A DNA stretch of 64,000 nt from Paenibacillus nuruki (GCF_001721045.1 NZ_MDER01000070.1:154242-218241); one strand, 5' to 3'. Positions 28,105 through 37,640 are shown, counted from the stretch's first letter. Made by a program: numbers and translations. Notes: generated by a model not told the origin, from the sequence alone.

Positions 28105-28163
28105 AAAAAAGGATCACTCCACACATGCTGTTATAGCAGTACGTTGGAGTTGATCCTTTTTCC
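28105..28163 (+). terminator. Terminator of adhE
   Basis: AAAGGATCACTCCA pairs with TGGAGT and GATCCTTT around a 23-base loop, followed by Ts. Confidence 0.8.
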
Positions 28164-28606
28164 TTCTTATTTAACTTGTATCGCTAGGAATATACTTTCA
28201 AGATATATGGTTGAAAATAAAAAACAAAGCAAATATGGAATGCCACCTTATCCTAAAGAACGATCTCCTAGTTTGCGATATTAGCAGAACTAAAGAGAAC
28301 CGTTCTTTTGTTTGTAGAGAGGAGTGATGCGATGTCCAACATTATTCTATAGCTTGTATATAGAATAATACAGAAATAGTGTGATGTATTTCGTTGTTAG
28401 AAGCCGTAAATTCTTGTATGATGCTACAGCTATTTGCAGTGAATGATGATGTGTATTTTTGTATTAGTAGATTCATATCACTGTATTCACTGTGCAAATC
28501 GTTATTTACTTATTGTGTAACAGGCTTGGTTGTGAACTGTAGTAGTTATTTTTAAAAACTGTTATAGATACAGAATGTGATAAAAATCATAATAAAAATG
28601 CTATTT
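28164..28606. other. Gene-poor stretch with three inverted repeats upstream of pflB
   Basis: No convincing gene is present. Inverted repeats are AAAGAACG / CGTTCTTT (28255-28262 and 28301-28308, followed by a T-rich tail), ATTATTCTATA / TATAGAATAAT (28341-28351 and 28359-28369) and ATTTGCAGTGAAT / ATTCACTGTGCAAAT (28432-28444 and 28485-28499). A six-codon reading frame (MSNIIL) starts at 28333 behind GAGGAG and stops inside the second repeat. A 25-codon frame starting at 28207 lacks a well-placed ribosome site. The stretch could hold a small RNA or a decayed element. Confidence 0.4.
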
Positions 28607-28649
28607 TGTGATAAATGTCACATACTCTGCTTATGAATTGCATCATAAT
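28576..28649 (+). promoter_or_regulatory. pflB promoter with perfect Fnr box
   Basis: TGTGA-TAAATG-TCACA at 28607-28622 is a perfect Fnr box. A -10-like CATAAT (28644-28649) puts the start near 28656, so the box is centred at about -41.5, the same geometry as at adhE. A second, imperfect site, TGTGA-TAAAAA-TCATA, lies 31 bases upstream at 28576-28591. Confidence 0.88.
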
Positions 28650-28759
28650 AAAGACATAGCCGGAGGGAGAAAACAACAGCTTCCGGTATCGTGTAGGCGA
28701 GACAAGCAATAGTGTAAATGGTTTTGTGATTTTATTCACAAATAATGGAGGGATTATCA

Positions 28760-31027
28760 ATGTCAGTTATCGAAAGAAATGTACAGGATAATTTAAAACA
28801 AGACGCATGGCGCAATTTCAAATCAGGTAAATGGGCAAAACATGTAGATACTCGCGACTTTATTGAACAAAATATTAGTGCGTATCAAGGAAACGAAACA
28901 TTCCTAGCTGGCCCTACTTCAAATACAAAAGACTTGTGGGATATCATTTCCAAACTATCTAAAGAAGAAATCGAACGTGGTGGCGTATGGGATGTAGATG
29001 CTGCAACACCTTCTACAATCACTTCACACGGTCCTGGTTACTTGGACAAAGACAAAGAACAAATCGTCGGTGTTCAAACAGATGCTCCTTTCCGTCGTTC
29101 ATTACAACCGTTCGGTGGTATCAAAATGATGATCGATGCTTGTAAAGCATATGGCTTTGAAGTACCAGAACAAATCATTGATATCTTTACAAACATTCGT
29201 AAAACGCATAACCAGGGTGTATTCGATGCTTATACTTCTGATATGAGAGCAGCACGTAAAGCAGGTATTATTACAGGCTTACCAGATGCTTACGGTCGTG
29301 GACGTATTATCGGTGACTATCGCCGCGTAGCATTATACGGTGTAGACTTCCTAATTAATGAAAGAAAACAAGATTTGAATGATATGGAAGTTGACGTGAT
29401 TGATGAAGATGTGATTCGTCTTCGTGAAGAAGTATCAGAACAAATTCGTGCTCTAGGCGAATTGAAAAAAATGGCTGAAATGCATGGCTTCGATATTTCC
29501 AAACCAGCACAAACAGCAAAAGAAGCGTTCCAATGGGTATACTTCGGTTACCTTGCAGCAATCAAAGAACAAAATGGTGCAGCGATGTCTCTAGGACGTG
29601 TATCTTCTTTCCTTGATATCTACATCGAACGTGATGTTAAAGAAGGCACAATGACAGAACAACAAGCTCAAGAATTGGTTGACCATTTCGTTATGAAATT
29701 GCGTATCGTTAAATTCTTACGTACTCCAGATTACAACGAATTGTTCAGTGGTGATCCTACATGGGTAACGGAATCAATCGGTGGTATGGCTGTCGATGGC
29801 AAAACATTAGTTACCAAAAACAGCTTCCGTTTCTTGCATACATTGTACAACTTGGGACCTGCACCAGAACCTAACTTGACTGTATTGTGGTCAGAACAAT
29901 TGCCAGAAGCTTTCAAAAAATTCTGTGCTAAAGTTTCAATCGAAACCAGTTCGATCCAATACGAAAATGATGATCTGATGCGTCCAATCTATGGCGACGA
30001 TTATGGTATTGCTTGCTGTGTATCCGCTATGCGTATTGGTAAACAAATGCAATTCTTCGGAGCTCGTGCAAACCTTGCTAAAGCACTATTGTATGCAATC
30101 AACGGTGGACGTGATGAGAAATCAGGCGTTCAAGTAGGCCCTGAATACCCTGCAATCACTTCTGAAGTGCTTGAATATGACGAAGTCATGAAACGCTTCA
30201 AAGCCATGATGGAATGGTTAGGCAAATTGTATATGAACACATTGAACGTTATCCATTACATGCATGATAAATACAGCTACGAACGTATCGAAATGGCACT
30301 ACATGATCGTGATATCTTACGTACAATGGCTTGCGGTATTGCGGGTCTATCAGTAGCAGCTGACTCATTAAGTGCTATTAAATACGCTAAAGTAACACCA
30401 ATTCGTGACGAACGCGGTATTGCTGTAGATTTCAAAATCGAGGGTGAATATCCTTGCTACGGTAACAACGATGATAAAGTCGATCAGATTGCTGTTGAAT
30501 TGGTCGAAACATTTATGAGTATGATTCGCAAAAACAAAGCATACCGTGGTGCTACACCAACACAATCAGTATTAACAATTACTTCTAACGTAGTATATGG
30601 TAAAAAAACAGGTACAACACCAGATGGACGTAAAGCTGGCGAACCATTCGCACCAGGTGCTAACCCTATGCACGGACGCGATACCAAAGGTGCTCTTGCA
30701 TCTCTAAGTTCTGTTGCGAAATTACCATACGAAGATAGCTTAGATGGTATTTCTAACACATTCTCTATCGTGCCAAAAGCATTAGGTAAAGAAGAAGAAA
30801 TTCGCAAAACTAACCTTGTATCTATGCTTGATGGATACTTCGGTAGCAATGCCCATCACTTGAACGTTAACGTATTCGCTCGTGAGCAATTACTAGACGC
30901 AATGGAACACCCAGAAAACTATCCACAATTAACCATCCGTGTATCTGGATATGCTGTTAACTTTGTTAAATTGACTCGTGAACAACAAATGGATGTCATC
31001 AACCGCACATTCCACGGATCAATGTAA
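28760..31027 (+). CDS. pflB: Formate C-acetyltransferase (pyruvate formate-lyase)
   Basis: 755 residues from the ATG behind GGAGGGA; an ATG five codons earlier overlaps that site. The active-site cysteine pair is Cys419-Cys420 ('[11 protein letters not shown]'), and the radical glycine is Gly730 in 'RVSGYAVNF' near the C-terminus. It converts pyruvate and CoA to acetyl-CoA and formate under anaerobic conditions and is oxygen-sensitive in its radical form. Its activase gene follows after a structured 325-base gap. Confidence 0.97.
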   Translation: MSVIERNVQDNLKQDAWRNFKSGKWAKHVDTRDFIEQNISAYQGNETFLAGPTSNTKDLWDIISKLSKEEIERGGVWDVDAATPSTITSHGPGYLDKDKEQIVGVQTDAPFRRSLQPFGGIKMMIDACKAYGFEVPEQIIDIFTNIRKTHNQGVFDAYTSDMRAARKAGIITGLPDAYGRGRIIGDYRRVALYGVDFLINERKQDLNDMEVDVIDEDVIRLREEVSEQIRALGELKKMAEMHGFDISKPAQTAKEAFQWVYFGYLAAIKEQNGAAMSLGRVSSFLDIYIERDVKEGTMTEQQAQELVDHFVMKLRIVKFLRTPDYNELFSGDPTWVTESIGGMAVDGKTLVTKNSFRFLHTLYNLGPAPEPNLTVLWSEQLPEAFKKFCAKVSIETSSIQYENDDLMRPIYGDDYGIACCVSAMRIGKQMQFFGARANLAKALLYAINGGRDEKSGVQVGPEYPAITSEVLEYDEVMKRFKAMMEWLGKLYMNTLNVIHYMHDKYSYERIEMALHDRDILRTMACGIAGLSVAADSLSAIKYAKVTPIRDERGIAVDFKIEGEYPCYGNNDDKVDQIAVELVETFMSMIRKNKAYRGATPTQSVLTITSNVVYGKKTGTTPDGRKAGEPFAPGANPMHGRDTKGALASLSSVAKLPYEDSLDGISNTFSIVPKALGKEEEIRKTNLVSMLDGYFGSNAHHLNVNVFAREQLLDAMEHPENYPQLTIRVSGYAVNFVKLTREQQMDVINRTFHGSM

Positions 31028-31165
31028 TAGAAACTTTTTAACAATAGTCAAAGCAATAAAGCTAATTAAAGTAAGAAATGTAATCAAAGATGGTAACTGC
31101 TAACCAACAATGAATGATATAAGTTGGGCTGAAAATGTCACTCTAACTACTGAGTGAAGGAAATA

Positions 31166-31270
31166 GAATTATTTTGGAGAAGCGAAGCGTTCGCCTTTAA
31201 GATTGGGATATCGACTGCGAGAGCAGTTCATTCCAGATATCCGATCTTAACAGCGATCGTAAAAATAATC
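31166..31270 (+). ncRNA. Candidate structured RNA or repeat element between pflB and pflA
   Basis: About 105 bases fold into a closed multi-arm structure. The outer stem is ATTATTTT (31168-31175) with AAAATAAT (31262-31269). Arm 1 is GCGAA / TTCGC (31182-31186, 31190-31194). Arm 2 is AAGAT-GGATATC (31199-31212) with GATATCC-ATCTT (31236-31248), capped by ACTGC-GAGA-GCAGT (31214-31227). The nested perfect pairing is unlikely by chance. I recall similar 'GAAGCGAAGCGTTCGCC' intergenic elements in Paenibacillus genomes, but could not check. It could process the pfl transcript, act as a small RNA, or be a repeat. Confidence 0.6.
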
Positions 31271-31352
31271 TATTAACGTAACGGAGCTAGCTAGAGCTAT
31301 ACATTTTGCAACGACTTATATACATCAACTCAGACGAAAGGGGTGATTGATC

Positions 31353-32090
31353 ATGGTAAAAGGCCGTGTTCACTCGCTAGAAACGTTCGGTACCGTCGAT
31401 GGCCCGGGCATACGATTTGTACTATTTATGCAGGGTTGTCTGATGAAATGCCAATACTGTCATAACCCTGATACATGGAATTTGGACGGAGGTAAAGTGA
31501 TGGAGCTAGAAGAAGTTCTAGCTGAAATTGAACCTTACTTGAGTTACTACCGTTCTTCAGGTGGAGGATTGACGGTATCTGGTGGAGAACCAACGTTGCA
31601 AGCTCCTTTTGTCAGAGAATTGTTCAAAGCAGTCAAAGACCGTTGGAACCTGAATACAACACTGGACAGCAATGGATTCAATGAACCTAACAAAATCCAT
31701 GAACTGCTTGAAGTTACTGATTTAGTCTTGCTTGATATTAAGCATATCAATAATGAAAAGCACAAAAAATTAACCGGTGTATCAAATGAACGCACTCTAC
31801 ACACAGCACAATGGCTATCTGATAATGGACGCAAAATGTGGATACGCCATGTGTTTGTACCTGGCATTAATGATGCTGAAGAAGATCTGATCGCTTTAGG
31901 AGAATTTATCGGCACATTAAAAGGGGTAGAGAAATTCGAAATCTTACCTTATCATCAGATGGGCATCTACAAATGGGAAGCATTGGGACGCATCTATCCG
32001 CTGGATGGGGTTCCTTCGCCAACCGAAGAAGAAGTAGAACGTGCGTATCGTCTGATTGAGCAAGGTCGTCGTCAAGTCTCTTGTGTCTAA
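31353..32090 (+). CDS. pflA: Pyruvate formate-lyase activating enzyme
   Basis: 245 residues from the ATG; a TTG two codons earlier is possible. The radical-SAM motif C-x3-C-x2-C is in 'MQGCLMKCQYCHNPDTW', preceded by 'ETFGTVDGPGIRFVLFMQG', which is characteristic of PFL activases. 'GGGLTVSGGEP' is the SAM-binding GGE motif. It uses a [4Fe-4S] cluster and S-adenosylmethionine to place the glycyl radical on PflB. The ribosome site is AAAGGGGTGA. Expression probably follows from the Fnr-driven pflB promoter, since no terminator is seen between them. Confidence 0.96.
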   Translation: MVKGRVHSLETFGTVDGPGIRFVLFMQGCLMKCQYCHNPDTWNLDGGKVMELEEVLAEIEPYLSYYRSSGGGLTVSGGEPTLQAPFVRELFKAVKDRWNLNTTLDSNGFNEPNKIHELLEVTDLVLLDIKHINNEKHKKLTGVSNERTLHTAQWLSDNGRKMWIRHVFVPGINDAEEDLIALGEFIGTLKGVEKFEILPYHQMGIYKWEALGRIYPLDGVPSPTEEEVERAYRLIEQGRRQVSCV

Positions 32091-32160
32091 TCCTCCTCTT
32101 TATGAAAATAGATAAATAACAACCATAGTAAGCAAAAAGGGTATATGAACGTGAAGCCAG

Positions 32161-32195
32161 AAGTCCTTTCCTGATCCATAGGGAAGGACTTTTTG
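32161..32195 (+). terminator. Terminator of pflA
   Basis: AAGTCCTTTCC pairs with GGGAAGGACTT, followed by Ts. Confidence 0.85.
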
Positions 32196-32278
32196 GTATC
32201 TACATAGTTGAGTAGTGATACGTTATCTGTAATATCAGTTCTTCTTAAAAAACTCCCCAAAACCCAAACTTTATCCGC

Positions 32279-32307
32279 TTGTTGCACGCCACCTCGTTAT
32301 TTATACT
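32279..32307 (+). promoter_or_regulatory. Candidate nagZ promoter
   Basis: TTGTTG (32279-32284) and TATACT (32302-32307) are separated by 17 bases, 85 bases before the nagZ start. Nothing else is evident in the 301-base gap apart from the pflA terminator. Confidence 0.5.
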
Positions 32308-32391
32308 TAAATAAGAATATCGATTATCCATATCATATGTATCTTGTTCAGACATCTTTTCAAAATAGGCTCCAGTACAAGGAGGATATCT

Positions 32392-34014
32392 ATGAACACT
32401 ATTCAATTATCAGACTTAACATTAGATCAGAAAATCGGACAATTATTTGTATGTGGATTTCATACCAATGTACCGAACGAACATATTACAGAATTGATCG
32501 AAAAATATCATGTCGGTGGAGTGATTTATTTTCGGCGTAATATAGGAACAGCTCGGCAGATTACAGACCTTTCCACAGGGTTACAGCAGATTGCTCAGAG
32601 GCAAGGATTACCACCGTTATTGATAGCGATCGATCAAGAAGGCGGAATGGTGAGCCGAATCGATCAAGATGGAATGAGTCTGATTCCGGGCAATATGACT
32701 CTTGGGGCAGTAAATGATGTGGCATTAACGGCAGCCGCTTCAGCGATCAGTGCGCGTGAACTACGTACATTAGGGATTAATTTGAATTTTGCGCCTTGTG
32801 TCGATGTGAATAATAATCCTCGTAATCCAGTGATTGGCGTCCGTTCTTATTCTGAAAAGCCTGAAGTAGTAGCTATTCATGGAGCCGCCGCTATTCAAGC
32901 GATTCAGCAAGAGTATGTAGCTGCTACAGCCAAGCATTTTCCAGGGCATGGAGATACTGAGGTGGATTCTCATTATGGATTAGCTTCTGTACCTCATGAT
33001 AAATTACGCTTAGAACAGATTGAATTATTACCTTTTCGTTCAGCGATAGATGCAGGAGTCGATGTGATCATGTCGGCTCATGTTATTTTCCCTGCATTTG
33101 AACCGGAGCCTATTCCAGCTACATTGTCGCGTAAAGTACTAACCGATTTGCTTCGTATCGAGATGGGATTTGAAGGATTAATTGTGACTGATTGTCTGGA
33201 AATGCATGCGATTGCCAAGCATTTTCCGATACCACAAGCGACTGTTATGGCAGCTCAAGCCGGAGCAGACCTATTGCTGGTGAGTCATACATTAGAGCAC
33301 CAGATCGCTGCGATTGAAGCGGTTAAAGAAGCGGTGCAACAAGGTCAGTTATCTGAAGCTCAAATCGACGCTTCAGTTGAACGAATACTATCACTCAAAG
33401 CCAAACATCAGATGGATGCAGCACCTTATACGATAGAAGCGTGGACACAGCGCTTAGAACCTGAACCGATCGAACCGGTGTTGCGTGAAATTGCAGAGCG
33501 TAGTATTACATTAGTCAAAGACGAAGGGCAATTGCCTTTGCAACTGGATGATAAGGTACTCATTATATGGCCACAGGTGACGCGTCTAACCGAAGTGGAT
33601 GAGCCGACAGGGCATGATGTGAGTTTTGCTCAAGCTCTTAATAGCTATGGGATCGATGCAACCCAGATTACGATAGATGCTCGCCCGGAACCGGAAGAGA
33701 TTCAGCAAGTATTAGCAGAAGCAATCCATTATCCCAAAGTGATCTTTGCAGCGTATACATCATCGGGTCTGTTACCACTCGGTCAAGCAGAACTCGCCCG
33801 TCAATTATCTCTTTTGACAGATACTGCATTGATTGTGGCTTCTGTACGTAATCCTTATGATATGAATGATCTTCCTGAGATCAAGACATATATCTGTAGT
33901 TATGAAAATCGGAAGTATGCGGTAGAAGCTTTGGCAGCTGTAATTGCAGGGGTTAAGCCAGCGGTAGGAAAATTACCAGTGAGCTTAAATGAGCAATATC
34001 AGGTTCAAATATAG
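32392..34014 (+). CDS. nagZ: Beta-N-acetylhexosaminidase, GH3 (NagZ-like)
   Basis: 540 residues from the ATG behind AAGGAGG; the frame is open 48 bases upstream but without a start signal. The GH3 catalytic barrel spans about 1-345, with 'KHFPGHGDTEVDSHYGL' (181-197), the NagZ Asp/His pair, and the nucleophile Asp267 in 'IVTDCLEMHAI'. A C-terminal domain follows (about 365-540). It removes N-acetylglucosamine from muropeptides in wall turnover. No signal peptide is seen, unlike B. subtilis NagZ (YbbD), so it may act inside the cell or on imported fragments. Confidence 0.88.
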   Translation: MNTIQLSDLTLDQKIGQLFVCGFHTNVPNEHITELIEKYHVGGVIYFRRNIGTARQITDLSTGLQQIAQRQGLPPLLIAIDQEGGMVSRIDQDGMSLIPGNMTLGAVNDVALTAAASAISARELRTLGINLNFAPCVDVNNNPRNPVIGVRSYSEKPEVVAIHGAAAIQAIQQEYVAATAKHFPGHGDTEVDSHYGLASVPHDKLRLEQIELLPFRSAIDAGVDVIMSAHVIFPAFEPEPIPATLSRKVLTDLLRIEMGFEGLIVTDCLEMHAIAKHFPIPQATVMAAQAGADLLLVSHTLEHQIAAIEAVKEAVQQGQLSEAQIDASVERILSLKAKHQMDAAPYTIEAWTQRLEPEPIEPVLREIAERSITLVKDEGQLPLQLDDKVLIIWPQVTRLTEVDEPTGHDVSFAQALNSYGIDATQITIDARPEPEEIQQVLAEAIHYPKVIFAAYTSSGLLPLGQAELARQLSLLTDTALIVASVRNPYDMNDLPEIKTYICSYENRKYAVEALAAVIAGVKPAVGKLPVSLNEQYQVQI

Positions 34015-34318
34015 AAGAGTAGTTGTCAAAATAGGTTATTGCATTTATTTGTGGTAAAGTATAATTAATGACGTTTTCTGAGCACATCATGTAGTCAAAA
34101 ACAGTCTATTCATCGCTGATGGATAAGGCTGTTTTTTATGTGATTTTTCTGCGGAATAGATGTGACTGAAGTGTGAACAGATACGTATGTTGTAAGGTTT
34201 CTTAAGGAAGAGAGAAACTTTTCAAGGTTTGGCGCGTCTTATTAATGTGCCAATTCGGGGGAAACACCATCTTTTTGGAAGTGAATTACAGTAAATTGCT
34301 ATGAGAAGGAGCCTAATA
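34015..34318 (+). other. Leader region with promoter-like site followed by a terminator-like hairpin
   Basis: TTATTG (34036-34041) and TATAAT (34060-34065) are 18 bases apart. About thirty bases after the predicted start lies a hairpin: AAAACAG / CTGTTTT with inner CATC / GATG, at 34098-34137, ending in six Ts. A transcript from this promoter would be only about 65 bases long, unless the hairpin simply terminates nagZ. From 34138 to 34300 I recognise no riboswitch or promoter. Confidence 0.4.
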
Positions 34319-36541
34319 ATGAAATTCAAGAAGACTTTACTAATTGCATTACTCGCTGTAGCTCAGACTGTTGCGACTGTTCCAGGAGCGCAAGTGCATG
34401 CTGCTGAAGGCGATGTGGATAGCAGTATCGTACAAGATGTCTACAATGATACTCAAGGGACTGTAGGAGATGATACTACAGTAACTGATCCTAATGCAGT
34501 TACAGATCCTAACGCAGTGACTGATCCGACGACAGATCCTGCTGGAACAACAGGTGATGGTACAGTGCCAACGGTTCCTACAACACCACCTACTACAGTT
34601 ACACCGCCAGTAACTACACCAACAACACCTACCGTGGTGAATGATGTGTATTCGGCTGGACCTAACAAAGTTATTTTTATGATGAACTCTAATCAAATTT
34701 ATCAAGATGGTAAATTATACTTTTCAGATCAACCTATGGCTGTGAAAAGTGGAGTATCTTACGTATCGGTTCGCGCACTTGTGACCCGTGTCGGTCTGAA
34801 GCTTACATACGACGCTAAGACCAAAGAAACGATCATGCAAAAAGATGGTAAAGAATTACGTTTCAAAACAGACAGTAAGTACTACACTGTAAATGGTGTG
34901 AACACCTTGATGAAAGGTCCAGCATTCCAACAGAAAAATGTATTTATGGTTCCTTTGACTTCTATTACTCAAGCTCTAAATATTCCTTATACAGTACAAG
35001 GTAAATTAGTTGTATTGGATTTGGTTGTTAAACCAACAGCTTCCTTTACAGTTTCCCCTACTGCGATTTATGCAGGTCAAACATTAGTAACGTACAAAAC
35101 ACAATCTAAAACGTCTGATGGCAGTCCTATTGCTAATGAAACATGGACAGGACGCGAAGACATTTTTGCAGAAGCAGGTCCTCATGTGATCACGTATTCT
35201 GTTATGGATTCGTCAGGACAATGGAGTGATCCTTACACGGTTACTATCAACGTGCTTCCTCCTAACCAACCCCCTGTAGCGATGTTCAATACCAATCAAG
35301 AAACGTATCGTATGGGTGAATTGGTTACTTATACAGATATGAGTACTGATGATGAGAATGCTATCAATGCAGGCTTAACTAAATGGGATAACAAACAATT
35401 AGCGTTCTTTACACCAGGTCCACAGACAATCACATTGACTGTAACCGACAAACACGGTGCAACAGGAACATATAGCAAAACGATTAATGTAACGGATCAA
35501 ACATTATATTCGGCTGAAGACTTCTATCCATTATTTACACCAATCGGAGATTCATTCGACTTTAACGGTTCTGTCGTTCCAACATGGGCAACCGTAACCA
35601 ATGCTCAAGTCAATGATGATCCAAGTCGTCTGATTCGTAGTAACAGTCCTGAACGTGTATTGACTAAAGGTATTGTGTACCAAGAATTCGCTACTGGTGC
35701 TACACGCTTTATGGTGCATCATTTGAACGAAACCGGTAGTAGCAAAAAAATGTATGTTGTAGCAACGAATCCAAATGCTACACCAGCAACATTGAATATT
35801 CAAGCACTTGGTTTTGGTGGACCGAATCCTTATGCTACAGCAGTAGGTAAAGTTTCTGTTCAACGTTATTTCCAATCGATGCAATCAGGTGCAGAAGCAC
35901 AATCTGTTGTTCTACAACCTGGACAAAGCCAAGTTATCTTTAACCAACTTAGTGCTACTGCAATGAAAAATGATACAGTTATTTCATTGTTCGGCGATCT
36001 AGTAAGTGATTCTAATGTACAATATACAGTGATGATGATTGATGAAAATCAAGATCCGATCGCTGCATTAGCTACAGAACCTAAGCTAGACCGCGATGGT
36101 ATCCACAACCGTGGTACGTATGACAATGCTGTACGTAATATCCATGTTGCTGACTTGATCGGTAACACAACGATTCGTATGCCAATCGGAGACAACAACA
36201 GTGACCCTAACTTAATGGGTACAGATCCATTGTCAATGACTGAAGCTTCTAACGCAGGTAACTTTGGTGTATTGTACAAAATCAAGCTAGACATGGTTGC
36301 GCCAAACACGATGATTTCCTTTAATGCTCGTGGTGGTCGTTACTCAGGTTACATGTATGTAAACGGAGCAGTAACAGCAATCAAAAATAACGGTGCAGCA
36401 ACAACAGCAAATGATAATGTTGTTCTATATCGTACAGGAACATTAGATACAGAAGCCGTGGAATTGTGGTTTACAGCAGCACCTGGTAGTAACTTGCCAG
36501 TTAACTTGTTATTCACACAATTGCCAGCTAAAAAACAATAA
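34319..36541 (+). CDS. Secreted stalk-domain protein with PKD-like repeats
   Basis: 740 residues from the ATG behind AAGGAG. A signal peptide spans about 1-28 (MKFKKTLLIALL to VHA-A). A low-complexity Thr/Asp/Pro/Val region follows (about 45-115), with repeats of 'VTDPNA'. Residues about 125-240 match the copper-amine-oxidase N-terminal-like 'stalk' domain ('KSGVSYVSVRALVTRVGLKLTYD', 'FMVPLTSITQALNIPY'). Two PKD-like beta domains lie near 245-400 ('ASFTVSPTAIYAGQ', 'PPVAMFNTNQETYRMGE'). The C-terminal 330 residues are beta-rich and not recognised. Probably a surface-exposed or matrix protein; no sorting motif. Confidence 0.78.
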   Translation: MKFKKTLLIALLAVAQTVATVPGAQVHAAEGDVDSSIVQDVYNDTQGTVGDDTTVTDPNAVTDPNAVTDPTTDPAGTTGDGTVPTVPTTPPTTVTPPVTTPTTPTVVNDVYSAGPNKVIFMMNSNQIYQDGKLYFSDQPMAVKSGVSYVSVRALVTRVGLKLTYDAKTKETIMQKDGKELRFKTDSKYYTVNGVNTLMKGPAFQQKNVFMVPLTSITQALNIPYTVQGKLVVLDLVVKPTASFTVSPTAIYAGQTLVTYKTQSKTSDGSPIANETWTGREDIFAEAGPHVITYSVMDSSGQWSDPYTVTINVLPPNQPPVAMFNTNQETYRMGELVTYTDMSTDDENAINAGLTKWDNKQLAFFTPGPQTITLTVTDKHGATGTYSKTINVTDQTLYSAEDFYPLFTPIGDSFDFNGSVVPTWATVTNAQVNDDPSRLIRSNSPERVLTKGIVYQEFATGATRFMVHHLNETGSSKKMYVVATNPNATPATLNIQALGFGGPNPYATAVGKVSVQRYFQSMQSGAEAQSVVLQPGQSQVIFNQLSATAMKNDTVISLFGDLVSDSNVQYTVMMIDENQDPIAALATEPKLDRDGIHNRGTYDNAVRNIHVADLIGNTTIRMPIGDNNSDPNLMGTDPLSMTEASNAGNFGVLYKIKLDMVAPNTMISFNARGGRYSGYMYVNGAVTAIKNNGAATTANDNVVLYRTGTLDTEAVELWFTAAPGSNLPVNLLFTQLPAKKQ

Positions 36542-36552
36542 TTTTCAAATCG

Positions 36553-36589
36553 AAAGCTCGAATCAGTGAATGCTGATTCGAGCTTTTTT
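36553..36589 (+). terminator. Terminator of the stalk-domain gene
   Basis: A fourteen-base stem, AAAGCTCGAATCAG and its complement, ends in six or more Ts. Confidence 0.9.
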
Positions 36590-36752
36590 GATGTGCTACG
36601 ATAATTGCTGATTTTGGTCAGAATCAATTGACGATTGGGCCTAAATAAGGCATGATGGAGAAATGTGTATGCAGGTGGAAGTAAGCTTCAATTAGTAACG
36701 TAATCGCCATAAACTTTTGACGAATTATTGCGCATCGTATATGGTTATGTTG

Positions 36753-36779
36753 TATAATAGTTATTATTACGAATAATAA
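36753..36779 (+). promoter_or_regulatory. zur promoter with palindromic operator
   Basis: TATAAT (36753-36758) is followed at once by the perfect palindrome TTATTATT-ACG-AATAATAA (36761-36779), over the expected transcription start. Fur-family proteins bind such AT-rich inverted repeats, so autoregulation by the downstream Zur is likely. The -35 is not clear. Confidence 0.55.
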
Positions 36780-36829
36780 GATAAATAGTTTAGAATAGAA
36801 AAGATAGATTAGGACAGGAGGAATAACTC

Positions 36830-37333
36830 ATGCTGTCGACAGAACAAATCATCGATACCATGGCAGGACAGGGATTGCGAATAACCGATCAACGCCGCAC
36901 ATTAGCCCGTTTATTTGCAGAAGCTCCCGGGTATCTGACCGCTAAAGATGTATATGACTATATGGGTAAAAAATACAGTGGACTTAGCTTTGATACAGTC
37001 TATCGTAATTTACGTGTGATGCAGGAGCTAGGTGTGTTAGAACAGATCGTTTTCGAAGATGGTGTTAAATTTAAAAGCCATTGTAGTCAGGATCGCCATC
37101 ATCATCATATGATCTGCTTACAATGTGAGAAAACGTATCCGATTGCTTTTTGCCCGATGGATATGACAGATATGCCGGAACAATTTGAAGTGGTTAAACA
37201 CAAATTTGAAGTGTTCGGTTATTGCAAAGACTGTCGTAAAGAAATGGGTGCCGGAGATGGTAAAGAAGGTCCAACGCTACATCTAAAGCAATCTCATTAT
37301 GATACACATGAACATGCAGGTAAAAGCCAGTGA
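36830..37333 (+). CDS. zur: Zinc uptake regulator Zur (Fur family)
   Basis: 167 residues. The winged helix spans about 1-80 with '[29 protein letters not shown]' and '[21 protein letters not shown]'. The metal site is '[17 protein letters not shown]' and a C-terminal 'YCKDCRKE' gives the second CxxC of the structural zinc site. '[10 protein letters not shown]' and 'CPMDM' match B. subtilis Zur better than Fur or PerR. It has a longer, His-containing C-terminus than usual (about 20 extra residues). It overlaps yidD by four bases. Confidence 0.85.
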   Translation: MLSTEQIIDTMAGQGLRITDQRRTLARLFAEAPGYLTAKDVYDYMGKKYSGLSFDTVYRNLRVMQELGVLEQIVFEDGVKFKSHCSQDRHHHHMICLQCEKTYPIAFCPMDMTDMPEQFEVVKHKFEVFGYCKDCRKEMGAGDGKEGPTLHLKQSHYDTHEHAGKSQ

Positions 37334-37614
37334 AGCCAAAATTGAGTCGTCGTGCGGTACAGGCGCCGATCCATGTGTATCGCAAATTCATTTCACCACT
37401 CAAACCTCCAACATGTCGTTTTTATCCGACTTGTTCTCAATATGCACTCGAAGCGATCGAGATTCATGGTGTGGCCAAAGGCATCGGATTAGCTGCTAAA
37501 CGGATAGGAAAATGTCATCCTTTTCATCCGGGAGGGTTTGATCCTGTACCACCAGCTAAATCCAAAGTGAAATCAGCCTCATCAGTCACCAATCAGGAAC
37601 AGCAAAATGCTTGA
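37330..37614 (+). CDS. yidD: YidD, membrane protein insertion efficiency factor
   Basis: 94 residues. GTG start overlapping the zur stop (GTGA), so translation is coupled. The family core is complete: '[33 protein letters not shown]', '[13 protein letters not shown]'-like end (here [15 protein letters not shown]). Small, amphipathic, associated with the inner face of the membrane, where it helps YidC-dependent insertion. Confidence 0.93.
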   Translation: MKPKLSRRAVQAPIHVYRKFISPLKPPTCRFYPTCSQYALEAIEIHGVAKGIGLAAKRIGKCHPFHPGGFDPVPPAKSKVKSASSVTNQEQQNA

Positions 37615-37640
37615 CAGGTGATTTGGAAGTTCGGTATATT
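37611..37640 (+). promoter_or_regulatory. Promoter of the metG T-box leader
   Basis: TTGACA (37611-37616) and TATATT (37635-37640) are 18 bases apart. The -35 overlaps the yidD stop codon. Transcription would start near 37647, just before the T-box. Confidence 0.7.

Noticed and set aside
28102..28284. 60-codon frame after adhE
   Set aside because: Its first half is the adhE terminator hairpin, and no ribosome site precedes any start within it.
30484..30849. 121-codon frame antisense to pflB
   Set aside because: pflB is complete here, and the antisense frame has no start signal or recognisable motif.
34138..34318. Riboswitch (cyclic di-GMP or c-di-AMP type) before the stalk-domain gene
   Set aside because: None of the conserved core sequences of these classes could be found; only weak local pairing is present.
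34349..34705. Antisense frames and Thr/Pro repeats in the stalk-domain gene, as a possible CRISPR or repeat array
   Set aside because: The repeats are codon-level (VTDPNA) in a protein linker, short, adjacent and without spacers.
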